Part shown: one piece after another, positions 1 to 9,159 of the stretch
How the letters are laid out: the number at the start of each line of letters is the position of its first letter
Position numbering within the stretch: the first letter of the stretch is position 1
Assembly: GCA_937135955.1 (NCBI GenBank)
Contig: CAKZOB010000053.1
Location: forward strand, 41,531 to 105,530
Reading direction: 5' to 3'
DNA: 64,000 nucleotides
Source of the DNA: an uncultured Anaerolineales bacterium
Lineage (GTDB): Bacteria > Chloroflexota > Anaerolineae > Aggregatilineales > Aggregatilineaceae
Position numbers and translations under genes: made by a program
The notes under the pieces: model-generated
Databases searched by the model: none
What the model was told of the DNA's origin: nothing
Seen by the model: only the letters and a program-made list of their open reading frames with translations

Positions 1-75
1 GCTCCCCTTCGCCCGCAGCGCGGGAGAAGGGACCGGGGGATGAGGGCCATCGCCCGCAGCAAAGTCGCTGACAAC
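1..75. repeat. Family R1 intergenic repeat, partial copy at window edge
   Basis: The sequence holds the palindromic block CCCTTCGCCCGCAGCG/CGGGAGAAGGG, then GGGGGATGAGGGCCATCG and a GCAAAGTCGCTGACAA tail. The same modules recur near 6.9, 32.9, 34.2 and 39.3 kb. The copy is cut by the window start. No coding potential is seen. Confidence 0.75.
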
Positions 76-90
76 CTTTGCATGCACCCC

Positions 91-119
91 TTGCCAACCC
101 CTGGTCGTTTGTGTATACT
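91..119 (+). promoter_or_regulatory. Sigma-70-type promoter of tRNA-Cys
   Basis: TTGCCA (91-96) and TATACT (114-119) are separated by exactly 17 nt. The predicted transcript start, near 126, lies about 17 nt before the mature tRNA. Confidence 0.75.
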
Positions 120-142
120 TTTTCTCACCAGAACACCTAACT

Positions 143-213
143 GGCGACGTCGCCAAGTGGCAAGGCAAGGGTCTGCAAAACCCTCACCGTGGGTTCGATT
201 CCCACCGTCGCCT
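143..213 (+). tRNA. tRNA-Cys (GCA)
   Basis: A complete cloverleaf of 71 nt can be folded by eye. The acceptor stem is GGCGACG (143-149) with CGTCGCC (206-212). The D stem is GCC/GGC. The anticodon stem AGGGT/ACCCT holds the loop CTGCAAA with anticodon GCA at 175-177. The T stem is GTGGG/CCCAC with loop TTCGATT. Discriminator base T213 is the usual U73 of tRNA-Cys. The 3' CCA is not encoded. Confidence 0.97.
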
Positions 214-221
214 TCATCAGA

Positions 222-248
222 AAAACGGGAGCAGCGCGCTCCCGTTTT
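222..248 (+). terminator. Intrinsic terminator after tRNA-Cys
   Basis: The 11-bp perfect stem AAAACGGGAGC / GCTCCCGTTTT encloses a 5-nt loop and ends in four T. It starts 8 nt after the tRNA. Confidence 0.8.
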
Positions 249-277
249 CGCTTTGGCTGACGGCTGAAAGCCAATCG

Positions 278-2176
278 CTATTCCTCTAGTGTGCTCAGAT
301 CGCCCTCTTCTATGCCGAGCGCGCGCGCTTTCAACACGCGGCGCATAATCTTGCCGCTGCGCGTCTTGGGCAGACTCGGCACGAACTCGATGTGCGCGGG
401 CTTGGCAATAGGGCCGACTTCGTGCGCCACGTGCTCGCGCAGGGCTTCGACCAGCTTCGGTGTCGGCTCGACGCCCTGAACCAGGATGCAGTAAGCGTAA
501 ATGGCGCTACCGCGCACCTCATCCGGCACGCCAATCACCGCCGCCTCCGCCACTGCCGGATGGCTGACCAACGCGCTCTCGATCTCTGCCGTGCCCAGCC
601 GGTACCCGCTGACCTTGATCACATCATCCACACGACCGATGATCCAGAAGTAGCCGTCTTCGTCTTTGCGCGCGCTGTCGCCAGTCAGGTACATGCCGGG
701 GAAGCGGCTCCAGTATTGCTGCACGTAGCGGTCGGGATCGCCGTAGATGGTGCGCAACATGGCGGGCCAGGGCGACTTGATCACCAGGTAACCCTCTTCG
801 TTGGGGCCGACGGGATTGCCATTCTCGTCCACGACATCGGCCTGCACGCCGGGGAAAGGCAGAGTGGCGCTGCCCGGTTTGAGCGGCGTGCCAGGCAGCG
901 GCGTGATCATGAAATTGCCGGTTTCGGTCTGCCACCAGGTGTCCATGATCGGGCAGCGGCCCTGGCCGATCACGCGATGATACCATTTCCACGCTTCCGG
1001 ATTGATCGGCTCGCCGACGCTGCCCAGCAGACGCAAGCTGCTCAGGTCGTGCCGGTTGGGCCAGGCGTCGCCGAAGCGCATCAGCCCGCGGATGGCCGTT
1101 GGGGCGGTGTAGAGCACCGTCACGCCGTGCCGCTCGACGATGTCCCACCAGCGATCCGGGAAAGGATGATTGGGCGCGCCCTCGTACATCAGGCTGGTTG
1201 CGCCGAGCAGCAGCGGCCCATAAACAATATAGCTGTGACCGGTGATCCAGCCAGGATCGGCAGCACACCACCAGGTATCGTCGTCTTTGAGGTCGAAGAC
1301 CCACTTGAGGGTGGTCGCCACGCCCACCATGTAGCCGCCATGCGTGTGCAGAATGGCCTTGGGCTTGCCCGTCGTGCCGCTGGTGTAGAGCAAGAAGAGC
1401 GGATGCTCGGCGTCAAGCTCTTCGGTGGGGATGCACGTTTCGGCGATGGGCAGGCGCATCAGGTCGTGATACCACAGGTCGCGGCCCGGCTCCATGTGCA
1501 CCTCCTGGCCGGTGCGCCGCACCACGATCACCGTCTGCACGGTGGGGCTGCGCTGCAACGCCTCGTCCATGATGTTCTTGAGCGGCACAATGTTGCCGCG
1601 CAGCCAGGCCCCGTCGGCGGTGATGGCGACCTTGCTCTGGCTGTCTTCGATGCGCCCGTGCAGCGCCTCAACCGAAAACCCGCCATAGACCACCGAGTGC
1701 ACCGCCCCGATCTTGGCGCAGGCCAGCATCGCTACCACGATCTCCGGGATGCGCCCCATGTAGATGGTCACCCGGTCGCCCTTGTTGACGCCCATCGCCC
1801 GTAGCACGCTGGCGAAACGGCACACTTCGCGGTGTAGCTGATGGTAGGTCAGGCTGCGCTGATCGTAGTTCTCGCCTTCCCACAGCAGGGCCACTTTGTT
1901 GCGCCGCCAGGTGTTCAGGTGACGGTCGAGCGCATTGTGCACAATATTGACCCTGCCGCCCACGAACCACTGGTAGAAAGGCGGATTGCTGTCGTCGAGC
2001 GTCTTCTGCCAGGGCGCGAACCACTCGAACTCCTCGCGGGCGATGCGCCCCCATTCACCGGCCAGGTCGGTCAGCATGGCCTGGTGAATGGTTTCGTAGT
2101 CGGGATGGTTGACGTGACGCACAAGGTGCTCTGGAGGATAGTAAACCTCGCCAGTTAAGGGCTTTGTGCTGACCAT
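278..2176 (-). CDS. acs: Acetyl-CoA synthetase (AMP-forming)
   Basis: The 632-residue cytoplasmic enzyme would activate acetate to acetyl-CoA through acetyl-AMP, feeding the TCA cycle and lipid synthesis. Family motifs are all present: the adenylate-forming P-loop [11 protein letters not shown] (about residue 265), [33 protein letters not shown] split by the hinge region, and the C-terminal [10 protein letters not shown], whose lysine is the usual acetylation site. The length is normal for Acs. An in-frame ATG 24 nt upstream (2200) exists, but the ATG at 2176 is preceded by GGAGAC 8 nt away and matches the usual N terminus. The gene is divergent from the peroxiredoxin-like gene at 2325 and appears monocistronic. 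Propionate could also be accepted; specificity is not readable here. Confidence 0.95.
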   Translation of the reverse strand: MVSTKPLTGEVYYPPEHLVRHVNHPDYETIHQAMLTDLAGEWGRIAREEFEWFAPWQKTLDDSNPPFYQWFVGGRVNIVHNALDRHLNTWRRNKVALLWEGENYDQRSLTYHQLHREVCRFASVLRAMGVNKGDRVTIYMGRIPEIVVAMLACAKIGAVHSVVYGGFSVEALHGRIEDSQSKVAITADGAWLRGNIVPLKNIMDEALQRSPTVQTVIVVRRTGQEVHMEPGRDLWYHDLMRLPIAETCIPTEELDAEHPLFLLYTSGTTGKPKAILHTHGGYMVGVATTLKWVFDLKDDDTWWCAADPGWITGHSYIVYGPLLLGATSLMYEGAPNHPFPDRWWDIVERHGVTVLYTAPTAIRGLMRFGDAWPNRHDLSSLRLLGSVGEPINPEAWKWYHRVIGQGRCPIMDTWWQTETGNFMITPLPGTPLKPGSATLPFPGVQADVVDENGNPVGPNEEGYLVIKSPWPAMLRTIYGDPDRYVQQYWSRFPGMYLTGDSARKDEDGYFWIIGRVDDVIKVSGYRLGTAEIESALVSHPAVAEAAVIGVPDEVRGSAIYAYCILVQGVEPTPKLVEALREHVAHEVGPIAKPAHIEFVPSLPKTRSGKIMRRVLKARALGIEEGDLSTLEE

Positions 2177-2218
2177 GTAAGACTGTCTCCTTGCCAACAA
2201 TCAAAAACAACTATGCGC

Positions 2219-2295
2219 ATTATAGCAAATTTTCTTGAAGTAAATTTTGCTATTAATTTCACAAAACGGCCTGCGTCAGTCCACCTTGCTACAAT
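2219..2295. promoter_or_regulatory. Divergent control region of acs and the 2325 gene
   Basis: On the minus strand, TGCTATAAT (2219-2227) is a perfect extended -10 for acs without a clear -35. It overlaps one arm of an AT-rich imperfect 30-bp palindrome (2223-2252), TAGCAAA ... TTTGCTA, which looks like an operator. On the plus strand, TACAAT (2290-2295) is a plausible -10 for the gene at 2325. The AT richness stands out sharply from the flanking DNA. The identity of the regulator is unknown. Confidence 0.5.
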
Positions 2296-2324
2296 CTGCT
2301 TCAGAGGTGGAGGTAGACTGTCTC

Positions 2325-2786
2325 ATGTCCTGGCTTGACTTCGGCCCGCAGGCGCAACAGGTCAGCGCCCCCGACTTCCGGCTGCAGACGCCGGACGGGG
2401 CGCCGATCACCCGCCGCGGCTTTCATAGCCGCGCGCACCTGGTGCTGTGCTTTTTGCCGGAAACGCTATCAGCGGCAGATCGCACGCGCCTGCAACGCCT
2501 GGCGCAGGCTCAGGATGACATTGTCGGGGCAACCGCCCATCTGTACGCCCTGACAGCACAGGCGCACACCTTCTCATTTGCGTTGCCCCTGTTGCTTGAC
2601 CCCGATCGCGCCGTCCGCCGGAGCTATGCGGCGCTGTTTCCGCCAGAGCAGACTCCGGCTGAGGATGAGCCGTTCGTGGTCATCCTGGATCGCTACGGCG
2701 CGCCCGCTTTTGCCTCGGCGAACCTGCCCGACGCCGACGAGGTGCTGACGCGCCTGTGGGGCCTTCAATACGAATGCCCGGAGTGA
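2325..2786 (+). CDS. Peroxiredoxin/thioredoxin-fold protein lacking catalytic Cys
   Basis: The 153-residue product begins like an AhpC/TSA-family protein (SAPDFRLQTPDGAPITRRGF), with later strands LVLCFLPE and FVVILDRYGAPAF. At the usual peroxidatic site (PxxxTxxC) it reads FLPETLSAADR, so the catalytic cysteine is missing. The remaining Cys residues do not form a CxxC. It is therefore probably not a classical peroxidase and may be a binding or regulatory relative. The ATG at 2325 is preceded by a GAGGTGGAGGT ribosome-binding stretch. An upstream TTG-type extension to 2247 has no such site. It is divergent from acs. Confidence 0.6.
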   Translation: MSWLDFGPQAQQVSAPDFRLQTPDGAPITRRGFHSRAHLVLCFLPETLSAADRTRLQRLAQAQDDIVGATAHLYALTAQAHTFSFALPLLLDPDRAVRRSYAALFPPEQTPAEDEPFVVILDRYGAPAFASANLPDADEVLTRLWGLQYECPE

Positions 2787-2862
2787 GGAGTCTCCGAGTG
2801 GCCCGTGTGGTCATTCTGAGCTGTCAGCGGTTGGCCGTCAGCTATCAGCCAGCAGGGAAAAG
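2787..2862. repeat. Intergenic repeat patch (GAGGAGTC and TCAGC types)
   Basis: The stretch contains GGAGTGAGGAGTCTCCGAG, TGTGGTCATTCTGAG and GTCAGCGG...GTCAGCTATCAGCC. These words recur at 37.46, 52.5, 57.65 and 58.7 kb. No gene is seen. Confidence 0.55.
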
Positions 2863-2896
2863 AAGACTTTCGGAGTCTGGGGGCTCCGGAAGTCTT
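2863..2896 (-). terminator. Terminator of the secreted-protein operon
   Basis: The 13-bp arms AAGACTTTCGGAG and CTCCGGAAGTCTT (one mismatch) form a hairpin that on the minus strand is followed by CTTTTCCC. It lies 32 nt beyond the end of the 2928 reading frame. This suggests that the operon once, or still, extended to that point. Confidence 0.6.
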
Positions 2897-2927
2897 GCGG
2901 GGGGTCGGGAGTGAGCCTCTGGCGTCT

Positions 2928-3194
2928 CTAGTTACCGTAGTGCATATGCGCAGTGATAGTGCAGCTACTGGTCGCAGTGAAGGTGATCGAGTTTTCACCT
3001 CCAGACGCCCCACAGCCAGACCAGTAGTTCACGTTGCACTTGGGGTCAACAGCGACGGCGTGTGCTGCAATCGTAGTACCTGGTGAATAACCGCCGTCGC
3101 AGTTAGGCGGAGTGTCGAGCATCGCCGAGCCTGATGTGTACTGGCAACCGCTCATGTCAATCGCTGCCGTGATGTGATAGCACTGGCCGCCCGG
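2928..3194 (-). pseudogene. Detached C-terminal repeat domain, in frame behind a TAA
   Basis: This is the direct in-frame continuation of the gene at 3195-5075, after its TAA (3195-3197). Reading through gives about 88 residues, starting PGGQCYHITAAIDMSGC and ending with NYWSGCGASGGENSITFT plus TSSCTITAHMH. That ending is typical of divergent InlB B-repeat-like modules of secreted proteins. The linker before it is Gly-Pro rich on both sides of the stop (GEPG*PGGQ). An internal ATG at 3155 has no good ribosome-binding site, so independent expression is unlikely. It is best read as the last domain of the upstream protein, lost by one nonsense change (GAA to TAA would restore it). Confidence 0.7.
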
Positions 3195-5075
3195 TTATCC
3201 GGGTTCGCCCGGTTGTTCAGGCTGTTGGACACAGGTCGCCGGATCCCACAGGCATTGGCCTTCGGGCGAGGTGACGCACTCGTTGGCCGGGTGCCCGCAG
3301 GTGTCACACGAGCCACACGGCAGCCATTGGCCGGGGCCGCCCGGTTGGCCGGGTTGGAAAGGTTCTCCCGGTTCGGGAACTGGCACTTCGCCCGGCGGCA
3401 CCTGATCGCAATTGCCCAGCGCTTCTACTTCGCTCGCCAGCACCCACAGGCTGAGCGCCATCTCGCCGCCGGGGACGGCCGATCGGTCGATCTGCCACCA
3501 CAGGTTGCCCGCTGCATCGTAGGCATACCCAATGACCGGGTACTCCACGCCTGCTGTCAGGAAGGCAAACGCGGCCCGATCCAGGCCCGGCCCGACACGC
3601 ACCCGTACATCGCCGCGGTTGGTGCGGACGATGCAGGGGAACTGTTGCTCTTGTCGCGGAATCTCAACCTTCAGTTCGCGCGGGCAGATCATCCCTTCGG
3701 CGGAGAACCAGGGACCGATGGTCACCACGAATTCACCCGGCCCCAGTCCTATGAGTATAAGATGACGGTCGGGTGAAACGAGCGTAGAGGCCGCCGGCAC
3801 GACAGCGCCGGTGCTATCTACCGTCGTGATGCTATATCCTTCTGCGCCGGGATAGTCTGTCCATTCCAGGGTGATCGTGCCGCCGGTGATATCGGTGATG
3901 GTGGCCTGGAAGTCCTCGCAGTCCGGCGGCCTCACCTCAAAACTGGTCTCCGCGGTGCACACCAGGTGTTCGCCGATGTAGACCCGCATTACGAAGCGGA
4001 AGCCAGCATATCCTTCCGGCAGACGCCAGGAGATGCTGGGTGAGTCGCCGGGCGCCCATTCCGCATGGGTCAGGTACACTTCGCCGCCATCGGGCACGCG
4101 CCCATAGACGTAGATCGCGTAGCCCGTCGCACCAGGCACCATGTCCCAGAATACCCTGCCAAGCAGCGGATCGTCTTTGTCCTGTTCGACGGTAAAGCGG
4201 AGATCGGGGCAACCACCGCTTTCGGGCGGATTGCCTGGGACAAAGCACCGTGGGCATTCCTGGGGGCCAGTGCCCGCCACGCCGGAGATGCCCGCTTGCC
4301 CGACGGGGCAACCAGGCGCGTCTGCTGCGCAGGTGACCAGCAGGCGGATGTCCCCCGTTTCTTGAGGATGATCGGAAAACACTTCGACCTCATAGCGCCC
4401 GCTGCGTGGGGTCACTGTCGCCCAGTCTTCGAGTTCCTCGCCACCGCGCAGCAAGGCGACGGTTTGCCCGCGCTGATCGGTGACCCGGACCACGAAGGGA
4501 TAGGTGAAAGGCTGCCCTTCGCTCGGGCTGGTGACCAGGAGCGTCGTCGGGCAGTCTTCGGCCTCGAACCAGAAGAACTGTGGATCGGCGGCGGGGATCA
4601 GGGTCACGTCCACCGCCTGACCAAAGAGCAACTGTGTGCTGTCGGGCGCGCTCCGCCCCAACAAGGTCAGCGCGAAGTCGCCAGTTGACCCATTCTCTCC
4701 CGTGATCCACAGCAGATAGATGCCGTCATCGGGCAGCACCGCCGAGAGATGTGCGCCCTGCATGTTGTCGTCGAGCGTGTTCTGAGTGCTGCTGGCGAGG
4801 ATCACTCCGTTGGGGGCGATCAATTCGGCGCGCAGGTCGAGCGCCCCTGTCCAGTTGTCGGCGATGACGGTGATCACATCCCCCGCGCTGCCGGTGAAGC
4901 TATAGGTGACGCGCGGCGCGTCTTCTGCGATAGTACCGAACACTTTTGCGCCGTAGCTGATCGTGCCGCCGCCCTGGGCCTGAGTAGCCGTTGGCGCATG
5001 GGACAGTGACCCGATGACGACGAGGATGGCGATCAACAAACCGGCGCGCAGCCAGTAAGTGTGTTTGTGAGTCAT
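3195..5075 (-). CDS. Secreted multidomain Cys-rich protein with SH3-like domain, cut by TAA
   Basis: The 626-residue product has an N-terminal signal segment (hydrophobic LLIAILVVIGSL, cleavage near TQAQ). The first module, beginning GGGTISYGAKVFG, resembles a pre-peptidase C-terminal (PPC) beta-sandwich. Cys-containing fibronectin-like modules follow (LRFTVEQDKDDP..., ATITDITGGTITLEW), then a bacterial SH3-type module (RTNRGDVRVRVGPG...WWQID) and a Pro-Gly linker with clustered Cys (CGSCDTCGHPANEC). The ATG at 5075 follows AGGAGGG and lies 11 nt after the stop of its paralogue at 5087, so the two form an operon. An in-frame TAA at 3195-3197 separates it from a further domain (2928-3194). The function is unknown; an extracellular or cell-surface role is inferred. 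Confidence 0.75.
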   Translation of the reverse strand: MTHKHTYWLRAGLLIAILVVIGSLSHAPTATQAQGGGTISYGAKVFGTIAEDAPRVTYSFTGSAGDVITVIADNWTGALDLRAELIAPNGVILASSTQNTLDDNMQGAHLSAVLPDDGIYLLWITGENGSTGDFALTLLGRSAPDSTQLLFGQAVDVTLIPAADPQFFWFEAEDCPTTLLVTSPSEGQPFTYPFVVRVTDQRGQTVALLRGGEELEDWATVTPRSGRYEVEVFSDHPQETGDIRLLVTCAADAPGCPVGQAGISGVAGTGPQECPRCFVPGNPPESGGCPDLRFTVEQDKDDPLLGRVFWDMVPGATGYAIYVYGRVPDGGEVYLTHAEWAPGDSPSISWRLPEGYAGFRFVMRVYIGEHLVCTAETSFEVRPPDCEDFQATITDITGGTITLEWTDYPGAEGYSITTVDSTGAVVPAASTLVSPDRHLILIGLGPGEFVVTIGPWFSAEGMICPRELKVEIPRQEQQFPCIVRTNRGDVRVRVGPGLDRAAFAFLTAGVEYPVIGYAYDAAGNLWWQIDRSAVPGGEMALSLWVLASEVEALGNCDQVPPGEVPVPEPGEPFQPGQPGGPGQWLPCGSCDTCGHPANECVTSPEGQCLWDPATCVQQPEQPGEPG

Positions 5076-5086
5076 GGTGCGCCCTC

Positions 5087-6589
5087 CTATAGCTCTGCCA
5101 AGGGGTTGTCCGCTGGGGCGAACTCCACCTCGGCGCTGCCGCCGCACAGGAAGCCCCGCGGCATATCGCCGAAGGCTCCACCGCCCCGCACTTCGCTGTA
5201 GGCACCAACCTCGATCCGGAAGCGGCTATAGTCGGGGGGGAACAACCCGAAACCTGACAGATGGTAGCTGGTGTGATCGCCTGGCACATTGATGACTCGA
5301 ATTCCGATCAGACCACCATCGTCACCATAGGCGTAGATATGGATCAGATAGGCAGCCGCGCCCGGCGCGGCTGTCCAACCCGCTACAGCGCGGCGCTCCT
5401 CGACCGGCACGATGTCCACGCCTACCTCAAGGGAGCAGACCGGCGGCTCTTCCGAGAAGAATCGAACTTTGGTTGCACAGAGGAACGTGCCTATGTCCGT
5501 ACCGCTTCCCGCGCTCACGTAAGCGGTGAAGGGGCCTCGAGGCAGGTCGGCGGGCTGAATGCTATACCGATGGCTGGTATCGCCCTCCAGCAAGACGGGC
5601 GAATCTGGCAGCATGGCCCCCCAGGCATCCAGGACATAGAAGATGTACCAGTCGGCCCCTTCGACAGCGGGCCAGGTGAAGGAGAAAGTGCTGTCTCCTT
5701 CGTGGGTGACTGTCACCTCGAATTCGGCACATAGCTCCCCGCCGAAGTCTTCGCTGAAACATGGCGGGCATTCTGTCGCCGTGCCCAATGCCGCCCCCGC
5801 AGCGCCACCTGCTGCGCTGCCGACGCAACCGGGGGCCTGATCTGCGCAACTGACCAGCAGATGGATCGTCCCCTGCTGTTGCGGGTCTTCGGAGAGCACT
5901 TCTACTTCATAGCGGCCACTACGGGCGGGCAGTACCAGGCGGTCTTCAACTGCGTCTCCGCCGTAAAGCAGGGCGATCAGAGGGCCTTGTTGGTTGCGCA
6001 CCTTGACCATATAGGGGAAGGTGAAAGGCAACCCTTCGCTGAGGTTGGCGACAGTGAAGATGGTTGGGCAGTCCTGGGTCTCAAAGGTGAAGTATTGCGG
6101 CTGCGGATTCAGGGGAACGGTGACCTCGCGGCCCTCTCCATAGATCAGCGGTGTGGCAATGACAGGGCCGCGTCCCTGGAGCGTCAGCAGGAACTGTCCG
6201 TTCGTGCCATTTTCAGCGCTGACCAGGAGGGTATAAGTGCCAGTCTGTGGCAGAAAAAGCCCCAGAGTTGCATCTTGATGCTCAGCAGCAAAGGGGCTGC
6301 GCGCGCTACTGCCAGCGTTCAGCCCGTCGGGAGTGAGCAGAGTCACCTGGGGATCGAGCGTGCCGACCCAGTTCCTGACGTGCACCTGAACCAGGTCGCC
6401 CGCTGTGCCGTTGAAGCTGTACATCACTTCGGGGTTCTCGGCAGAGATTCTGCCGAGAACCTTCGAGCCGTAGCTGATCGTCCCACCGCCCTGAGCTTCG
6501 GTCACCGGGCGGTGGGGCAGCGCGACCCCCACGATAACCAGTAGCAGCACGATGAGCGCTGCTTTGCTCCAGACAGGCCATTCGCGCAT
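5087..6589 (-). CDS. Secreted modular protein, paralogue of the downstream gene
   Basis: The 500-residue product has a signal segment (AALIVLLLVIVGVAL, then a TEAQ cleavage region) and a first domain starting GGGTISYGSKVLG, nearly identical in layout to the 5075 gene. Two fibronectin-like modules with paired Cys follow (CAEFEVTVTHEGDSTFSFTW; CSLEVGVDIVPVEER). A Gly/Ala-rich CVGSAAGGAAG linker sits in the middle. The start is preceded by GAGGAGGCGAG. It is the first gene of a two-gene operon. No catalytic motif is recognised. Confidence 0.75.
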   Translation of the reverse strand: MREWPVWSKAALIVLLLVIVGVALPHRPVTEAQGGGTISYGSKVLGRISAENPEVMYSFNGTAGDLVQVHVRNWVGTLDPQVTLLTPDGLNAGSSARSPFAAEHQDATLGLFLPQTGTYTLLVSAENGTNGQFLLTLQGRGPVIATPLIYGEGREVTVPLNPQPQYFTFETQDCPTIFTVANLSEGLPFTFPYMVKVRNQQGPLIALLYGGDAVEDRLVLPARSGRYEVEVLSEDPQQQGTIHLLVSCADQAPGCVGSAAGGAAGAALGTATECPPCFSEDFGGELCAEFEVTVTHEGDSTFSFTWPAVEGADWYIFYVLDAWGAMLPDSPVLLEGDTSHRYSIQPADLPRGPFTAYVSAGSGTDIGTFLCATKVRFFSEEPPVCSLEVGVDIVPVEERRAVAGWTAAPGAAAYLIHIYAYGDDGGLIGIRVINVPGDHTSYHLSGFGLFPPDYSRFRIEVGAYSEVRGGGAFGDMPRGFLCGGSAEVEFAPADNPLAEL

Positions 6590-6681
6590 GAACTCGCCTC
6601 CTCAATGCAATGGTCGCATACCTCCTGCGTCCAGCCCTGTACTGCTGGACAACGACGGTTTGAGAAAATCTGTACAAATCC

Positions 6682-6711
6682 ATCATACGCCTATTATTTG
6701 TCTTAAATCAA
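6682..6711 (-). promoter_or_regulatory. Probable promoter of the secreted-protein operon
   Basis: On the minus strand, TTGATT (6706-6711) and TATGAT (6682-6687) are 18 nt apart, in an AT-rich stretch about 95 nt upstream of the 6589 start codon. Confidence 0.45.
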
Positions 6712-6804
6712 CAAAGGGATCATCACAAACTCGTAAAAAAGATATTTCAAGTCATGTTTCTCTATTTTTCACCCCCAGGTATTTTCTCCGGATAACCCAA
6801 AATC

Positions 6805-6836
6805 GAAGGGGCGCATGGTCACCCATACGCCCCTTC
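6805..6836 (-). terminator. Terminator downstream of the iol genes
   Basis: The 9-bp arms GAAGGGGCG / CGCCCCTTC have a further ATGG/CCAT inside. On the minus strand they are followed by GATTTTGGG. It lies beyond the repeat that follows iolG and separates it from the secreted-protein operon. The T run is weak. Confidence 0.5.
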
Positions 6837-6846
6837 TTGCAGGTGC

Positions 6847-7047
6847 GTGCAAGCTGTGACGGGCCGTGTGCGGCAGTCTGTCTCCCCTCACCCCTCAATC
6901 CTCTCTCCCAACGCTGTGGGCGAGGGGACTTGCTGTCTGTCGCGCGAGCGCTCCCCTTCTCCCGCAGCGTGGGAGAAGGGGCCGGGGGTTGAGGGCCATC
7001 GGGCGCGCGCAAACTGTGACAGGCCGTGTGCGGTAGTCTGCTACCCC

Positions 7048-7054
<7 letters not shown>
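6847..7054. repeat. Family R1 repeat, copy flanked by direct repeats
   Basis: A palindromic core (CGAGGGGACTTGCTGTCTGTC, then CTCCCCTTCTCCCGCAGCG with its complement) is flanked by two about 45-bp direct repeats. These read GCAAGCTGTGACGGGCCG at 6849 and GCAAACTGTGACAGGCCG at 7008, each ending CCCCTCACCCC. The second flank overlaps the stop codon of iolG. It fills the gap between iolG and the terminator; no gene is visible. Confidence 0.85.
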
Positions 7055-8058
<1,004 letters not shown>

Positions 8059-8102
8059 AGTTCTTTCGCTCCTCGCTCAATCTCACTCCGCGCAGGTCCT
8101 GT

Positions 8103-8190
8103 TTAACCACGGAGGTGCAGAGAACACAGAGGCAAGTCTTGAGAAGCTCTGGTTCTTCTCTGTGCCCTCTGCCTCTCTGTAGTGTTTTTT
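8103..8190. repeat. Family R3 repeat (CACGGAG...CAGAG type)
   Basis: AACCACGGAGGTGCAGAGAA is followed at 8157-8180 by TTCTCTGTGCCCTCTGCCTC, forming a loose inverted repeat. Similar copies lie at 12421 and 55563. It sits between iolE and iolG and would be transcribed with them. Confidence 0.7.
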
Positions 8191-8209
8191 CTGCCCGCGA
8201 GACCGCGCC

Positions 8210-9118
8210 CTACATGCCAATGCTGCGCAGATACTCGCGGTTGCGGCGGGCGCTCTCCTTGGGCGACCCCAATGAGGGCAACACGTCCTGCTCGACGACG
8301 ATCCAGCCCTCGTAGTTCATGGCGATCAGCGCGTCGCGCACCGCCGGGAAGTTCACCGCGCCGCGTCCCAGTTCGCAGAAGACGCCGTGCCGGATCGCGC
8401 CAAAGTAGTCCCAGTTCTCGGCGCGCGCCTGCGCGGCCACCGCCGGATCGAAGTCCTTGAAGTGCCCGTGCCAGATGCGGTCGCGGTAGGCTTGCAGGGC
8501 TTCCAGCGGGTCGCCACCGCCGAACATGTAGTGGCCCGTATCCAGGCACAGACCGAGCACTTCCGGATCGGTGAGAGACATCAGGCGGGCGACTTCGGCG
8601 GGCGTCTCTACGTAACCGGCGCAGTGATGGTGAAAGACAGTGCGCAGGCCGGTCTGCGCCCGCACTGCGCGGGCGATGCGGTTCGCGCCCTCGGCGAACA
8701 CCTCCCACTGCGCGTCGCTCAGCCCCATCTCCGGCGTGATGCGCCCGGCATTCTGCGTGCGCTGCGGCACTTTTCCGTTGTCGTCGGCCAGCACGATGAA
8801 GCAGCCCTCGCCAGCGGTGTCGCGCAGCAGGCGCGCCGTGCGCAGCGCGACCGCCTCGCCGTCGGCGTGCGCGGCGCGGTTGGCCAGCGCCACCGGCACG
8901 AACGCCGCCAGCAACGCCAGGCCGCGTTTGTCCAGCTCGGCGCGCAACATCGTCGGATCGGTGGGCATGAAGCCCCAGTCGCCCAGTTCGGTGCCGACGT
9001 AGCCGGTCTCGGCGATCTCGTCGAGTACCTGCGCGTAACCGGCGGCCTCGCCTTCCAGATCAAACTCCAGCACGCCCCACGAACAGGGCGCATTGGCAAT
9101 GCGGAAAGTGTGGGTCAT
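8210..9118 (-). CDS. iolE: Inosose dehydratase (xylose-isomerase-like TIM barrel)
   Basis: The 302-residue product would convert scyllo-inosose to the diketo intermediate by dehydration, the second step of the pathway. The N-terminal [13 protein letters not shown] is a hallmark of IolE. Metal-binding residues of the TIM-barrel family appear in [23 protein letters not shown] and WHGHFKDFD. The length matches the family. It lies 42 nt downstream of iolD on the same strand; the R3 repeat separates it from iolG. Confidence 0.9.
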   Translation of the reverse strand: MTHTFRIANAPCSWGVLEFDLEGEAAGYAQVLDEIAETGYVGTELGDWGFMPTDPTMLRAELDKRGLALLAAFVPVALANRAAHADGEAVALRTARLLRDTAGEGCFIVLADDNGKVPQRTQNAGRITPEMGLSDAQWEVFAEGANRIARAVRAQTGLRTVFHHHCAGYVETPAEVARLMSLTDPEVLGLCLDTGHYMFGGGDPLEALQAYRDRIWHGHFKDFDPAVAAQARAENWDYFGAIRHGVFCELGRGAVNFPAVRDALIAMNYEGWIVVEQDVLPSLGSPKESARRNREYLRSIGM

Positions 9119-9159
9119 GGTGATCTCTGCTCCTCAAAGACAGGTCATGGCACGAGACA

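Noticed and set aside
392..1804. Long plus-strand frame (470 codons) inside acs
   Set aside because: It is antisense to a gene with all Acs motifs and has no recognisable domain; high GC makes such shadow frames common.
3195..3197. In-frame TAA as a recoded amino acid
   Set aside because: TAA is not used for selenocysteine, no recoding hairpin is seen, and the site is a flexible linker; mutation or error is simpler.
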